A DNA stretch of 59,275 nt from Euryarchaeota archaeon UBA433 (GTDB taxonomy: Archaea; Thermoplasmatota; Poseidoniia; Poseidoniales; Poseidoniaceae): the NCBI GenBank assembly GCA_002495535.1, contig DAFX01000038.1, positions 2,439 through 61,713 on the forward strand. The letters run 5' to 3'. Numbering within the stretch: the first letter of the stretch is position 1; every line of letters begins with the position of its first letter. The notes beneath the pieces are model-generated. The model was not told the DNA's origin and ran no database searches. It worked only from the letters and a program-made list of their open reading frames with translations. Both the position numbers and the translations under genes were made by a program. This document shows positions 49,224 to 58,548 of this stretch, piece by piece.

Positions 49224-52200
49224 CTATTCGATTCGAGTGAATGTCTTGTCTTCATTCATCCGCCATATTCCGCAGGCTTCACCCTTGTAGACAGTCTGAT
49301 CCATGGCGTAATCATATTCCCCACCCGGTGGTAATTGCGACCACTCTTCAACGCTGCTTCCAACGCTCAATTCGACCGAATCAGGTTGAACTTGAATCAA
49401 TGAATCAAGCGCCTTTGCCCCGTCAACTGGCTCTGCTGCTGGTTCTGAGGCTTGACGAGGTGGTGGCCCTTTGAGACCCGAAGGCTTGGGTTTTGGGGTT
49501 GCCGACCTTTGAGGTGGACCAGAGAGTGGCTTTGCAACAGTTTTGCTCGGAGCATCCGCTGTAGGGAACTGCGTGATTTCCAAAGGTTTCTTTCGGCGAA
49601 GAAGAAGAACAATTCCAGCAAGGAGCGCTACCGAGATGCCTCCACCTGCAACAAGTGTAGCGGATCCAAACCCACTTTGAGGTGCGGTGTAACTCTTGTT
49701 CCAAGCGTTATTCGTTTCGTCCACTTCCCACATCGTTTGCTCCGCATCGGCTTCAATGACAAGCGTCCATGCCCCTTCCGGAACGGTCAGCGTGCTTCGC
49801 AAGGTCATTGCCGTGTTGGTACCAATCTTTGGGACCAATTCCCGACCAACGAGGGTTTTCTCACCGTCGACAAGCGTGTATATCGAGACATTGAATGGCG
49901 TGTCAATGGCTTCACCAAGGCTCACAAGTTGAATGCCAAGTCTCATGGTTGCGCCGGGTTCCCCTCCATCCGTCACGTCCACTTTTGAAATCGCAACATC
50001 CGGTCCAATGCTGCTCAGGGGGAGCACCAACCAGGGGTCCAATTCAGAGTTCCCAGTGCTTGCCTGTAAGGCCCACCCTGCATCGTCTTGTCCACTGGCC
50101 CAGCAAGCAATGTTGGCTTGAGTTGAGAGGCTTGATGGATCGCCCAGTTCGCTAAAGTCAAACATGAAAGCGAACATAGTTTTGCCATCATACACCGTTG
50201 ATGAGGCTCGAGAGAGACTGCTCACTGGCCACGATTCATCCAGGGAACGAACCTGACAGGTTAGCGTGAGATTTGACGACCAGAGGTTTGCTTCCTCAAT
50301 GTTGGCACCAATTTCAATCCCACTAAGGTGGAAGCGAGAATAGCCACTGCTCAACGTCGAATCTAGCAACATCGGTGCATCGCCATCGATGCGCAGGGTT
50401 GGCAAATCAATGCTAAGTAATTCGCGTGTTGCATAGGGGTCCCAGACACTCAACTTTGTTTCAAACAAGAGGCCAGAACCCAAAGGCGCATCGAATTCAA
50501 TCGACATCATACCGTCGACTGCTTCCCCTGAAGTGCCTCCAGTCCAGCGGTCACTCTGTAATTTACCGTTCCAGTACACCGAAACTGGACCTGAGTAGCT
50601 GGTGTCACTCAATTCGTGGTGGATGGAGGCGTTGAGGCGAATAGTTTCGCCAGATTGGATGCTCCAACCATCGGTCAAATCGCCTTGCACCTCACCCTCG
50701 ATGTCCATGAGTGATTCCAAAACTACGTTCATGTCCGCCTCATAGGTCCATTGCTGCTCAAACACGATCGAATTGGAACCGTCATAATCTTCGATGAGAA
50801 TTTCGATGCGACCGTCGTTGGTCGCCGGTGTGACAAAGGTCCAATCGGCAACAGCATGGAACTCAATGGTGAGCGTCTCACCAACTGCAGCGGTGCAGCC
50901 ATTGGTGACTTGCAACCTAGCATCAAGGGCTTCACAGGTGTTGAGGTTGGCGTTGTACCTGAATCCAAGGGTAGGGTCGCCGCCCAACAAGAGGCTCACT
51001 CTTGTGATGTCGCTGATTCTGTTGGTATCGCCAACTTCGACCTTCCAACCGAGTTCTTTGGTAGGTTCAATCCTCATCATGCCTGATTGTTCATCGCCAC
51101 CGATCATTTGGAAGTCGAGAAGTTCTCCTTTCTCGGGGGTTCTGCTTTCCCAATGGAGGGTTCCAATCGCGGGGTCAACTTCACCGATGTTGTAGCCGGC
51201 AAAATCAGTCCCAACCAACAACACTCGTACTTTTTGGTGGTCTTCATTGGCCGTATCGTTGACGTGAAGGGTGATCGTCCAATCGTCCTCGACGTTGGAA
51301 AAAGTGAGGGGGTGTTGCTGGTATTCGCTTTGTTCTGCAATGTTATTGCCTGATGCGTCATGAAGGGCCTCAATCCAAAGGAATCCGGTGAGCGTTTGGT
51401 TTGAGAAACCACCGACATCATGGTAGTTCAGTTCCACAATGCGTTCGCTCTGTTCGTTGGTATAGGCTCCAATCAGCGGGGTTGTACTTGTCATCACTGG
51501 CGCTTCGATGTTGATGTGGATGGTTCGGTTCAAGGGCATCGTTTGCAGGTCCAAATCTTCTGATGTCCGAGCTTCAAGCCAAATTCTTGCCTGGCCGGAA
51601 GTTCCGTTGGGGACCGAGAATTCAACCTGAGTCGTTGCGCCTACATTGAGGGATGTCCATGTTCCAGGGTTGGTGTAACTGGCGCCACCCAAGGCATCGG
51701 TCGCTTCGACATCGACGTTCATTCTTGCTTCAATGAATCCATTCAATAACCGTGCACCAGAATTTGTGAAGGTCTGATCGACGGTGGCAACCATCAAAGC
51801 ATCACCCGGATAAATTTCATTTTCATCAACAGAAGCATCGCCTTGGCTGCTCGATGTCGAGGTTAAATCGATCACCTCAATCGTCATTTGGTTGTCGATC
51901 GATGTGATGGTTGAGGTGGTGTAGACGGTTGTGGCCATGCCGGTGGTCGATACGCTCATCTTCAGGTAGGGTGTACTGAGCCCGTCGTTTACAGCAAACG
52001 ACCAGTCCACGGTGTCAACACCATTCGATGACGTGTGGGTTGCCGAGACATCGCTTGATCTCAAGAGTCCGTCTGGGTCGTCCACTTGCAGTGTGAATGT
52101 GGAGGGCGTGTAGGTCAAAACAGCAGCATCTAATCCGATGATGCTGAACCCGTCGTAGGTCGTTGGCAACACGCTCAGTGAATAGGTCGATTGAGCACCA

Positions 52201-53822
52201 TAAGAGGAATGTGATGTTTTCATCACCGAGACTTCTGCGTTTGGGTTGAGGACTGAAGGTGGCGATGTGACAAAACCAGCCTCCTCGAATCCGACGCTTA
52301 TGTGCTCGAGGTGAGGGGTTGTCCAGTCCTCAAACTGGTTGGTCTCAAACGCCAATTGGTACTGAACCATAGAGTCACCTGGATTGGCATCTGTGAGGGT
52401 GTGGTTGCCAATTGAAAGCGATTCAGAACTTTGGTTCGCCCCAAGCGGTCGCCAAACTCCTGAACTGATGTCTGACAAATCAGCTCCAGTCTTGTATTGC
52501 ATCGTCAGGGCTGTTCCATACGGTGTGTCGCCACCGAAATCCATCCACAACGGTGTTGCACTGGCTTCGATGCTGCTGCGCAAATCGAACACATCGGAAA
52601 GTAAACTTCCAGTTTGGCTGGCAGGATTATCATAGGTTGCCGAAACGTCTGAGTACATCACACTCCATGTGCTAAATCGCCAATTGGCACTGTCGCCACC
52701 AGCATAGACAAGGGTGCCGTCTACATTGAGCAAATCAAAGTCGTACAGTTGGCTGTGCAGGGCTCCATGAGCGTGTATGTCGCCGGTCCGAGGGTCGTAG
52801 CCTCTCACCAAGTCATAGCGTACAGTAGAACTCATACCTCCTGCAATGACAATCTCATCGTTGTGAACAACAGCAGAGTGAGCTGCAATCTTGAACGGCA
52901 AATCGGTTCCATTCGTCCATGTATTTGTTGCAGGATCGTAAATCTCTGTGTGGTTGGCCGGCAGGGTCGTTGTTTGATTGAGTGCAGCATCAAAGAGTCT
53001 GACATAGCCTCCAAGAGCGTACAGTTTTCCATGGAACGCCACCAGTTCGAATGAGTGTCGAGGAGCGCTCATGTTTGCCATGTAATCCCACACATCGGTT
53101 GCAGGGTTGTATCGCATAGTTCGGTTGGTTAAATCAGAACGATCTTTCATCCCGACACCTCCTGCGACGTAGATGAACCCATCAAGGGCGTCCATACCAG
53201 CAAGCCCGACTCCAGTGGTGGAAGGCATCGATGTGCCAGTGCTCCAATTGTTGGTGCTTGGATCGAAAATGTGGACCAAACCGTCACCACGAACAGCTGG
53301 TGTTGCGAACGGATGGTAGTCCCCAATCGAGTAAATCTTGCCCTGGACATTGACGCACTCGTGGTAGGCCTGGGCCTGTGGAAGGGTGTCGGGGTTTGGC
53401 GACCAAGTCTGGTTCACTATGTCGAATGTTTCAATGAAATTAGTTGCTGCTTCATCGCCAGTTTGACTCGGGTTCGGGTCGTATCGTCCACCGATCAACC
53501 AAGCTTCTTCGGTGAGTTCGTTAAGCGCCAAACAGCCTGCGGTCCTCGCAAACATCATCCCAGGTGCAGCGACCGTCTGCATCGAGATGACGGGACGGTT
53601 CAGCATCGGCGTTCCGTTTGAGGGGTTCACGGTGATGTTGGAAGGGGTGAACCCGTCGCTTGCATTGAAACCACTCGAGGTGGAAACTGAAGAAAGGACG
53701 ACGACTTCATCGGCTAAATTCACTTCTGAACCCGGGTCGATTACACCGCTGTACGGCATTAGCAACATCGCCAAAACCGCCCAACAAACGAAGATGAAAT
53801 GCCTTGGCGAGTGGGTGGCCAT
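49224..53822 (-). CDS. Giant Kelch-repeat surface protein (1532 residues)
   Basis: A 1532-residue exported protein. A signal peptide (FVCWAVLAMLLMPYSGVI) precedes a Kelch beta-propeller of about five to six blades between residues 80 and 400, with repeats such as GGVGMKDRSDLTNRTMRYNP and APRHSFELVAFHGKLYALGG. Beta-sandwich modules follow, and a CARDB-like domain before the membrane (TMRLGIQLVSLGEAIDTPFNV). A single membrane helix (about 1386-1406) is followed by a 120-residue cytoplasmic tail, first Pro/Lys-rich, then a compact terminal module (LPPGGEYDYAMDQ with Cys105-like GIWRMNEDKTFTRIE, last 40 residues). Many N-x-S/T sites. Probably binds particles, polysaccharide or other cells. Confidence 0.75.
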   Translation of the reverse strand: MATHSPRHFIFVCWAVLAMLLMPYSGVIDPGSEVNLADEVVVLSSVSTSSGFNASDGFTPSNITVNPSNGTPMLNRPVISMQTVAAPGMMFARTAGCLALNELTEEAWLIGGRYDPNPSQTGDEAATNFIETFDIVNQTWSPNPDTLPQAQAYHECVNVQGKIYSIGDYHPFATPAVRGDGLVHIFDPSTNNWSTGTSMPSTTGVGLAGMDALDGFIYVAGGVGMKDRSDLTNRTMRYNPATDVWDYMANMSAPRHSFELVAFHGKLYALGGYVRLFDAALNQTTTLPANHTEIYDPATNTWTNGTDLPFKIAAHSAVVHNDEIVIAGGMSSTVRYDLVRGYDPRTGDIHAHGALHSQLYDFDLLNVDGTLVYAGGDSANWRFSTWSVMYSDVSATYDNPASQTGSLLSDVFDLRSSIEASATPLWMDFGGDTPYGTALTMQYKTGADLSDISSGVWRPLGANQSSESLSIGNHTLTDANPGDSMVQYQLAFETNQFEDWTTPHLEHISVGFEEAGFVTSPPSVLNPNAEVSVMKTSHSSYGAQSTYSLSVLPTTYDGFSIIGLDAAVLTYTPSTFTLQVDDPDGLLRSSDVSATHTSSNGVDTVDWSFAVNDGLSTPYLKMSVSTTGMATTVYTTSTITSIDNQMTIEVIDLTSTSSSQGDASVDENEIYPGDALMVATVDQTFTNSGARLLNGFIEARMNVDVEATDALGGASYTNPGTWTSLNVGATTQVEFSVPNGTSGQARIWLEARTSEDLDLQTMPLNRTIHINIEAPVMTSTTPLIGAYTNEQSERIVELNYHDVGGFSNQTLTGFLWIEALHDASGNNIAEQSEYQQHPLTFSNVEDDWTITLHVNDTANEDHQKVRVLLVGTDFAGYNIGEVDPAIGTLHWESRTPEKGELLDFQMIGGDEQSGMMRIEPTKELGWKVEVGDTNRISDITRVSLLLGGDPTLGFRYNANLNTCEALDARLQVTNGCTAAVGETLTIEFHAVADWTFVTPATNDGRIEILIEDYDGSNSIVFEQQWTYEADMNVVLESLMDIEGEVQGDLTDGWSIQSGETIRLNASIHHELSDTSYSGPVSVYWNGKLQSDRWTGGTSGEAVDGMMSIEFDAPLGSGLLFETKLSVWDPYATRELLSIDLPTLRIDGDAPMLLDSTLSSGYSRFHLSGIEIGANIEEANLWSSNLTLTCQVRSLDESWPVSSLSRASSTVYDGKTMFAFMFDFSELGDPSSLSTQANIACWASGQDDAGWALQASTGNSELDPWLVLPLSSIGPDVAISKVDVTDGGEPGATMRLGIQLVSLGEAIDTPFNVSIYTLVDGEKTLVGRELVPKIGTNTAMTLRSTLTVPEGAWTLVIEADAEQTMWEVDETNNAWNKSYTAPQSGFGSATLVAGGGISVALLAGIVLLLRRKKPLEITQFPTADAPSKTVAKPLSGPPQRSATPKPKPSGLKGPPPRQASEPAAEPVDGAKALDSLIQVQPDSVELSVGSSVEEWSQLPPGGEYDYAMDQTVYKGEACGIWRMNEDKTFTRIE

Positions 53823-53890
53823 GGCCTAGGACTTTGACGGCGCTTCAAGAGTGTTGCGTGCCCTTGTCAGGGGATGAAACACAGTGAACC

Positions 53891-55300
53891 TTGATAGAGG
53901 CTCGAATTCGAAGCACTTCCGCAGGCCATAGGTTCATTGGTTACGACCTCTTGCGCCGCACTGGAGGACTCAGTTTGGTACGTGAATATATTGCCCGAGA
54001 CCCTCGAACCGGCCTCCCGCTTAACGTTGCTCGAAGCAAGAAGGTCGACAAGAAGATTGTCAGCCAGACAGGTCCGTGGGTGAGCATCTCTGATGTCGAT
54101 GTCCTTCCACTGGCGCGTGGAGAGATTGACCAGGTCCAAACTCGTTACATGGACAGAACTCACACTCATGATCGCTCGGCAGGTGTTCGAGCTCTTGGTC
54201 GCTTCAGCGGTGCTTCTATTCATGACGCCCACAGTGCGCTCATGGTAGCGTTTGAACAAGACGAAGCCGAAATTCGGGTCGCAGCACTCGATGTGCTTCC
54301 TGAAGTCGCTGTTCGTAAATCAAACGAATTGTTTGACTGGTTGTCGGTTCTTTTGGACGACGAAGACGCCCAAGTTCGAATGGCAGCGAGCCGTTGCTTG
54401 ACCCTGACAGCGCCGGTGTTCCCCTCTGCGGTTGAAACAATACTGGGCAATGAATTACGCTCTTCACAAAAATCACGAATGGACGCTGCTTGGGCGGGAC
54501 TCAAAGCACTGTGCGACACGTGGCCTGAAGTTGTTGTTCACCACATCGACACCCTCTTGCTCGAAGACGAGGCCGTGTTAAGACGCAAAGCAGCGGGACT
54601 TCTCAAGCGGGTTGTCGCTCGAGGGGGCCCTTCTGTTTGGGATCTGATCTCTTGGTCACTTAACGACATAGATGTTGAAGTTCGCAGGATTTCTGCCCGC
54701 ACACTTCCAAGCCTTGCCAAGCGCGAGTCGAGGATTGCTACCTCCTTTGCCGAGCGAGCAATGTTGGATTCAGATTCCAAGGTTCGATTGAGCGGTATAA
54801 AAGCCCTGCAGACTATGGACACTGACCACGGTCGGGCCCGTGAATTGGTGGTGAAAGGCACGGCATCAAGCGATGTTCAGGTTCGTCGAGCTTGCGTCGA
54901 TTTGCTGCCTCGTCTCTTCGGTGAGGATGTCCTTCGAACAATGGCTAGCGATCTGCTCAAGACTGAAACGGACCCGCAGATTGCGGCATCCCTCAAAGAA
55001 ATGACGTTCGATGTATCAATCGACGGTACTGAAGACCAAAAGAACGCACAGCTGGCACCCGCACCCGCAGTCCCCGCCATCGATCGAGAGGTGGCTGAAT
55101 CACAAGGCAAGCAGATTGGATTGGAGCCGAACCGCCCAGTTCTCACCGATGCCGCACCGGAAAAAAGCGCAGAAAAAACGCCGACTCCGCCTGCCTCAGA
55201 CCCGGTTGGTGCCTATCGAGCGGTTTCTCAGGATGAGATGATGGGTTACGATGACGAATTCGAGGATGAAGAGCCCGAAACAGACGACGAATACTTCTGA
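53891..55300 (+). CDS. HEAT-repeat protein with acidic tail
   Basis: A 469-residue soluble protein. From about residue 95 to 370 helical repeats of roughly 35 residues recur, each with phrases such as RVAALDVLPEVA, QVRMAASRCL, RRKAAGLLKRV and QVRRACVDLLPRL, the HEAT pattern. The C-terminal 100 residues are Pro/Ala-rich and end in a highly acidic stretch (DDEFEDEEPETDDEYF), resembling histone-chaperone or ribosome-linked tails. No catalytic motif. The earliest in-frame start is a TTG at 53891, the frame being closed just upstream. HEAT proteins act as scaffolds; its partner is unknown. It diverges from the Kelch protein. Confidence 0.75.
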   Translation: MIEARIRSTSAGHRFIGYDLLRRTGGLSLVREYIARDPRTGLPLNVARSKKVDKKIVSQTGPWVSISDVDVLPLARGEIDQVQTRYMDRTHTHDRSAGVRALGRFSGASIHDAHSALMVAFEQDEAEIRVAALDVLPEVAVRKSNELFDWLSVLLDDEDAQVRMAASRCLTLTAPVFPSAVETILGNELRSSQKSRMDAAWAGLKALCDTWPEVVVHHIDTLLLEDEAVLRRKAAGLLKRVVARGGPSVWDLISWSLNDIDVEVRRISARTLPSLAKRESRIATSFAERAMLDSDSKVRLSGIKALQTMDTDHGRARELVVKGTASSDVQVRRACVDLLPRLFGEDVLRTMASDLLKTETDPQIAASLKEMTFDVSIDGTEDQKNAQLAPAPAVPAIDREVAESQGKQIGLEPNRPVLTDAAPEKSAEKTPTPPASDPVGAYRAVSQDEMMGYDDEFEDEEPETDDEYF

Positions 55301-55393
55301 AATGAGCGTCTAGGGTGTTGCTTTTCCACCGAACTCATGTCGGCATTGTTAAGAAGGGAGCATTAGTGGCCGGATTGCTTAGAGGTGTTTATG

Positions 55394-55609
55394 ATGAGTT
55401 CAGGCGCATTTAATGACAAGGAAGAACAATTCGACCGCTTGTGGGACGGCATTACCCCCAAAGGGATCAACCGCAACAAGTCACTGAAATTTCGCCAATA
55501 CATTCTCGAACACGTTCGCCAAACCAAGCGACCTATGAACCGTGAAAACGCTCGTAAGTACTGGATGGGCATCCTCCAAAAGGAAATCGCAGAACGCGAC
55601 GACTACTGA
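55394..55609 (+). CDS. Unknown 71-residue protein
   Basis: A short, charged, helical protein with DRLWDGITPKGINRNKSLKFRQYILEHVRQTKRP followed by a basic-acidic C-terminal helix. No family is recognised. AGAGGTG lies six bases before the ATG at 55394. It precedes the DEAD-box helicase by 65 bases, and its basic, helical character would suit an RNA-binding partner, which is a guess. Confidence 0.5.
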   Translation: MSSGAFNDKEEQFDRLWDGITPKGINRNKSLKFRQYILEHVRQTKRPMNRENARKYWMGILQKEIAERDDY

Positions 55610-55630
55610 TTCTATTCGATTGGGTTGCCA

Positions 55631-55664
55631 CCGTCTCGGCGACCCACTCACCAACCCGAGACGG
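55631..55664 (+). promoter_or_regulatory. Strong hairpin in the helicase mRNA leader
   Basis: CCGTCTCGG (55631-55639) and CCGAGACGG (55656-55664) form a perfect 9-bp stem with a 16-base loop, ending 10 bases before the helicase ATG. The last two bases of the stem are the first two of the likely ribosome binding site GGAG (55663-55666), so folding would hide it. It may also end transcription of the preceding small gene. Confidence 0.55.
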
Positions 55665-55674
55665 AGATGATACC

Positions 55675-57096
55675 ATGTTCACAAAAACCCGCTTCGATTC
55701 ATGGGACCTGCCCACCGCACTTCTGGATGGTCTCGCTGCACTCGAATGGACCCACGCTACACAAGTCCAGAAAGACACGATTCCATTGGCCCGCCGCGGC
55801 CTTGACGTGATTGGACAAGCGCGCACAGGCTCTGGAAAAACCGCAGCGTTTGGTCTACCGATTTTGGAGCGCTGTGAAGCCACCGGCGCCCTTCAAGCGC
55901 TTATTTTGACACCGACGCGTGAACTTGCAAACCAAGTCGCACAGGAACTTATCGAACTTCAAGGCAAAACCGGCCTTTCGATTCAAACTGTCTATGGTGG
56001 CACAGATCTCGAAAAGCAAGCCAGGTCCCTTGGCGATGGTGTTGACATCATTGTTGGAACTCCGGGACGAGTCATGGACATGAGCGAACGTGGCCATATT
56101 GACTTGGCAGCCCCCTCACTCTTTTGCCTTGATGAAGCAGACCGTATGCTCGACATGGGGTTCTTCCCAGATATCATGTGGGTGATGGAACGCATGACTG
56201 GTCGAGCACAAACGCTTCTTTTCTCTGCGACCTTCCCACAAGAAATCATTGACACTGCAAATGAATTCATGAACGAGCCAGAATTTGTGCTCACCAACAC
56301 CGAAGAATTGGATATCCCTCCTATTGACATGTACAGCGTTCGCATTGGCCGAGCGAACAAATTGTGGGTGCTTGGGCGACTTCTTTCTGGCATGAGCGAT
56401 GAAGATCAAACCATCATTTTCTGCAACACCAAACGCATGGTTGATTTGGCAGTTCAACGTTTGACCAAACACGGGTTTTCTGTCGAGGGGCTCCACGGCG
56501 ACTTAAGCCAAAACCAGCGTGAGAAAATCTTGAAGCGCTACAAGGCTGAAGAAATCAAAACTATTGTAGCAACAGATGTCGCAGCGCGTGGCATTGACGT
56601 TGACGGAATCACTTTGGTTGTGAATTACGACTTGCCTGTTGACCTTGATTCATTTGTTCACCGCGTCGGTCGAACCGGCCGAATTGGGCGAAAGGGAGAG
56701 GCATGGAGTTTAGTTTCTCGAGACGATGCACCTCAACTTTCCAAAATTATGGCCACCTACGGCTTGGACATTATTGAATCAGAAGTCCCTGAACTTCCAG
56801 AAGGTGTCGACCGAGATCCAGTCAAGCGACAGGATGACTTCGGTGAGACTGCTGACGTGTTCGGGTTTGTGACACTGGAGTTGAACATTAATCCAGATGC
56901 AGCAGGCTCGTCTAGAAAGGTGTCTCAGTGGTTTACCGATGCGCTCAAGTGCAATGAAATGGCAATCGGCGATGTTCACTTTGACAACAATTCAACCTTC
57001 ATCAGCATTCACACCAGCAAAGTTGGTTTGGCTATGAAGGCCTTGCAAAAGAAGGAAATGGCCGGTCAAATGGTCGTTGGAACCATCGTAGAGTGA
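55675..57096 (+). CDS. DEAD-box RNA helicase with DbpA-like C-terminal domain
   Basis: A 473-residue ATP-dependent RNA helicase. The motifs appear in order: Q motif (ALEWTHATQVQKDTI), I (ARTGSGKTAA), Ia (PTRELA), II (DEAD), III (SAT), IV, V (ATDVAARGID), VI (HRVGRTGRIG). After the helicase core, about 75 residues (FGFVTLELNINPDAAGSS and IGDVHFDNNSTFISIH) have the shape of the DbpA RNA-binding domain, which in bacteria locates 23S rRNA helix 92 during large-subunit assembly. It is preceded by a hairpin leader. Its stop touches the archaeosortase gene with one base between. Confidence 0.93.
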   Translation: MFTKTRFDSWDLPTALLDGLAALEWTHATQVQKDTIPLARRGLDVIGQARTGSGKTAAFGLPILERCEATGALQALILTPTRELANQVAQELIELQGKTGLSIQTVYGGTDLEKQARSLGDGVDIIVGTPGRVMDMSERGHIDLAAPSLFCLDEADRMLDMGFFPDIMWVMERMTGRAQTLLFSATFPQEIIDTANEFMNEPEFVLTNTEELDIPPIDMYSVRIGRANKLWVLGRLLSGMSDEDQTIIFCNTKRMVDLAVQRLTKHGFSVEGLHGDLSQNQREKILKRYKAEEIKTIVATDVAARGIDVDGITLVVNYDLPVDLDSFVHRVGRTGRIGRKGEAWSLVSRDDAPQLSKIMATYGLDIIESEVPELPEGVDRDPVKRQDDFGETADVFGFVTLELNINPDAAGSSRKVSQWFTDALKCNEMAIGDVHFDNNSTFISIHTSKVGLAMKALQKKEMAGQMVVGTIVE

Positions 57097-57097
57097 A

Positions 57098-58156
57098 TCA
57101 CTCTTCTTCTGTTCGATTCTTCCATGAGCCCTTTTTCGAAGATGCATGGCGTGATGTTGGAACTTTAACTTCAACCGTGATTGGTTCTGATTCTTTGGTG
57201 TTGGATGGCCAGCGTCCGTCCTCATCGGGTCGCTGAACCTGCACAGAACCGATGGATCCAGCAACGAGGCCGAGGGCAGTAAGGGACCAAGCATACCCAA
57301 TGGCATCGTCCCAGCGGTTTTGGGCTTGGCCACATTCAGAAGTGATCAGGTTGTACTGGTTGCATATGTCAAGGGTCCCCTTTGCATCCATCGCCTCTTC
57401 ATTGCTTGTGATGTTGAAGGCAGCTGCTGCCACCAACACGACTGCAAACGCCAAGATTGCAAAGTGGAGTGGCTTCCATTCCTTTCGGAACGCAAGACGC
57501 CATTCATCAGGCTCTCCATACGCTGCGTCAAGGGTTCGTGCTGGGCCACCAACTCGCCAAAACCATACCAACCACATGGTGATGAGGACGATCATAAAGC
57601 CCCACTTATAGACGAAAGTGTGCCAATTCCACATCCCTGTCAAGCATGCCGCATTGTTTGGATCAGCCAGGCAGTCTTCCATAGCAATGGGGTAAAACAT
57701 GACCAGACGGAAAAGGTTGAGGATGTAGATAATCACGCACATGACCACAATCGAGCGGATTTTCAATTTTTGAGGTACGCCTTCGGTCATGGCCACGAGC
57801 GTCGAGAGGAAGATCATCTCGTGAACCCCCGCGCACTCATCCGAAACGTAGAGGGCAATATGGTCGAAGGTGCCAGGAAAGGCCACGTGGTTGAGTTCAA
57901 TCCTCGTCATCCAACCGTTATGTGTTCCAAGTGTTGAGGCTCCTTCTCCGTACAAGAAGTTGGTCAACTCGTTCCAGAGCCAAGCTTCCGAAACCTGAAT
58001 CGGTGCAAGAGTGTCCGACGGCATGGTCAAAAACCAATAAAACGCCTCTACGCAGATCAAAGCAAGAGGGATTCGAGCATAGCGCAAGCCAAGTTGAGCA
58101 ACCTCAGACCAATCCAAATCGTCGGGGTTTTGCGACGAAGTGGCGGTGGACACCAT
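57098..58156 (-). CDS. Archaeosortase/exosortase-family transpeptidase
   Basis: A polytopic membrane protein of about 352 residues with the exosortase catalytic triad: C108 in SDECAGVHEMIF, R150 in ILNLFRLVMFY and H179 in WNWHTFVYKW. These enzymes cut a C-terminal sorting signal from surface proteins and, in archaea, attach them to lipid. About eight membrane helices are present, as expected, with an extra C-terminal pair. The start at 58156 is chosen as the first ATG near the first helix; another at 58252 adds a 32-residue unrelated extension. Its substrates are not evident: the anchored proteins in this window have a normal helix and a tail instead of a short sorting signal. Confidence 0.82.
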   Translation of the reverse strand: MVSTATSSQNPDDLDWSEVAQLGLRYARIPLALICVEAFYWFLTMPSDTLAPIQVSEAWLWNELTNFLYGEGASTLGTHNGWMTRIELNHVAFPGTFDHIALYVSDECAGVHEMIFLSTLVAMTEGVPQKLKIRSIVVMCVIIYILNLFRLVMFYPIAMEDCLADPNNAACLTGMWNWHTFVYKWGFMIVLITMWLVWFWRVGGPARTLDAAYGEPDEWRLAFRKEWKPLHFAILAFAVVLVAAAAFNITSNEEAMDAKGTLDICNQYNLITSECGQAQNRWDDAIGYAWSLTALGLVAGSIGSVQVQRPDEDGRWPSNTKESEPITVEVKVPTSRHASSKKGSWKNRTEEE

Positions 58157-58236
58157 GTGATTGGGTAGATGGCCTACCACATCAACTTGCGGGAGAAACA
58201 AGACAAACACGCAGTTGTCTGAAGGCGATTGTGTAG

Positions 58237-58548
58237 ATGTCGGATGGAGCATTTCATACCGATGAACGGACAGGCGTGGGTGTGGTGGAAGTGATGCATT
58301 TGGGCGACGCTAACCCCGTCCAGCCAACACACAGGCTCAATGTGATTGGCTTTTTTTGCCCCATACCAGTTTCTGAAGCAAAGAAAGCACTGGCTACAAT
58401 GGACCAAGGTGAAGTGTTGGAATTGTGGGCCGATGATCCAGAAACACTGCACGATTTGCCAATGCTTCTCCAGCGCTCCTCCCACAAATTACTTTCTATA
58501 GAAGAAAATGCTGGTGAGTATAGGTTCCTCATGGAGGTGGCTCAATGA
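58237..58548 (+). CDS. TusA/SirA-like sulfur-transfer protein
   Basis: A 103-residue protein whose residues about 34-103 are the TusA fold: the CPIP motif (C41 in VIGFFCPIPVSEAKKAL), ELWADDPETLHDLP, and ENAGEYRFLMEV. The cysteine carries a persulfide that is handed to acceptors for tRNA thiolation, molybdopterin or other sulfur chemistry. A 33-residue N-terminal extension is unlike ordinary TusA and may contain an alternative start inside. The gene overlaps the start of ribA by 4 bases, an operon of sulfur carrier and riboflavin synthesis. Confidence 0.85.
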   Translation: MSDGAFHTDERTGVGVVEVMHLGDANPVQPTHRLNVIGFFCPIPVSEAKKALATMDQGEVLELWADDPETLHDLPMLLQRSSHKLLSIEENAGEYRFLMEVAQ

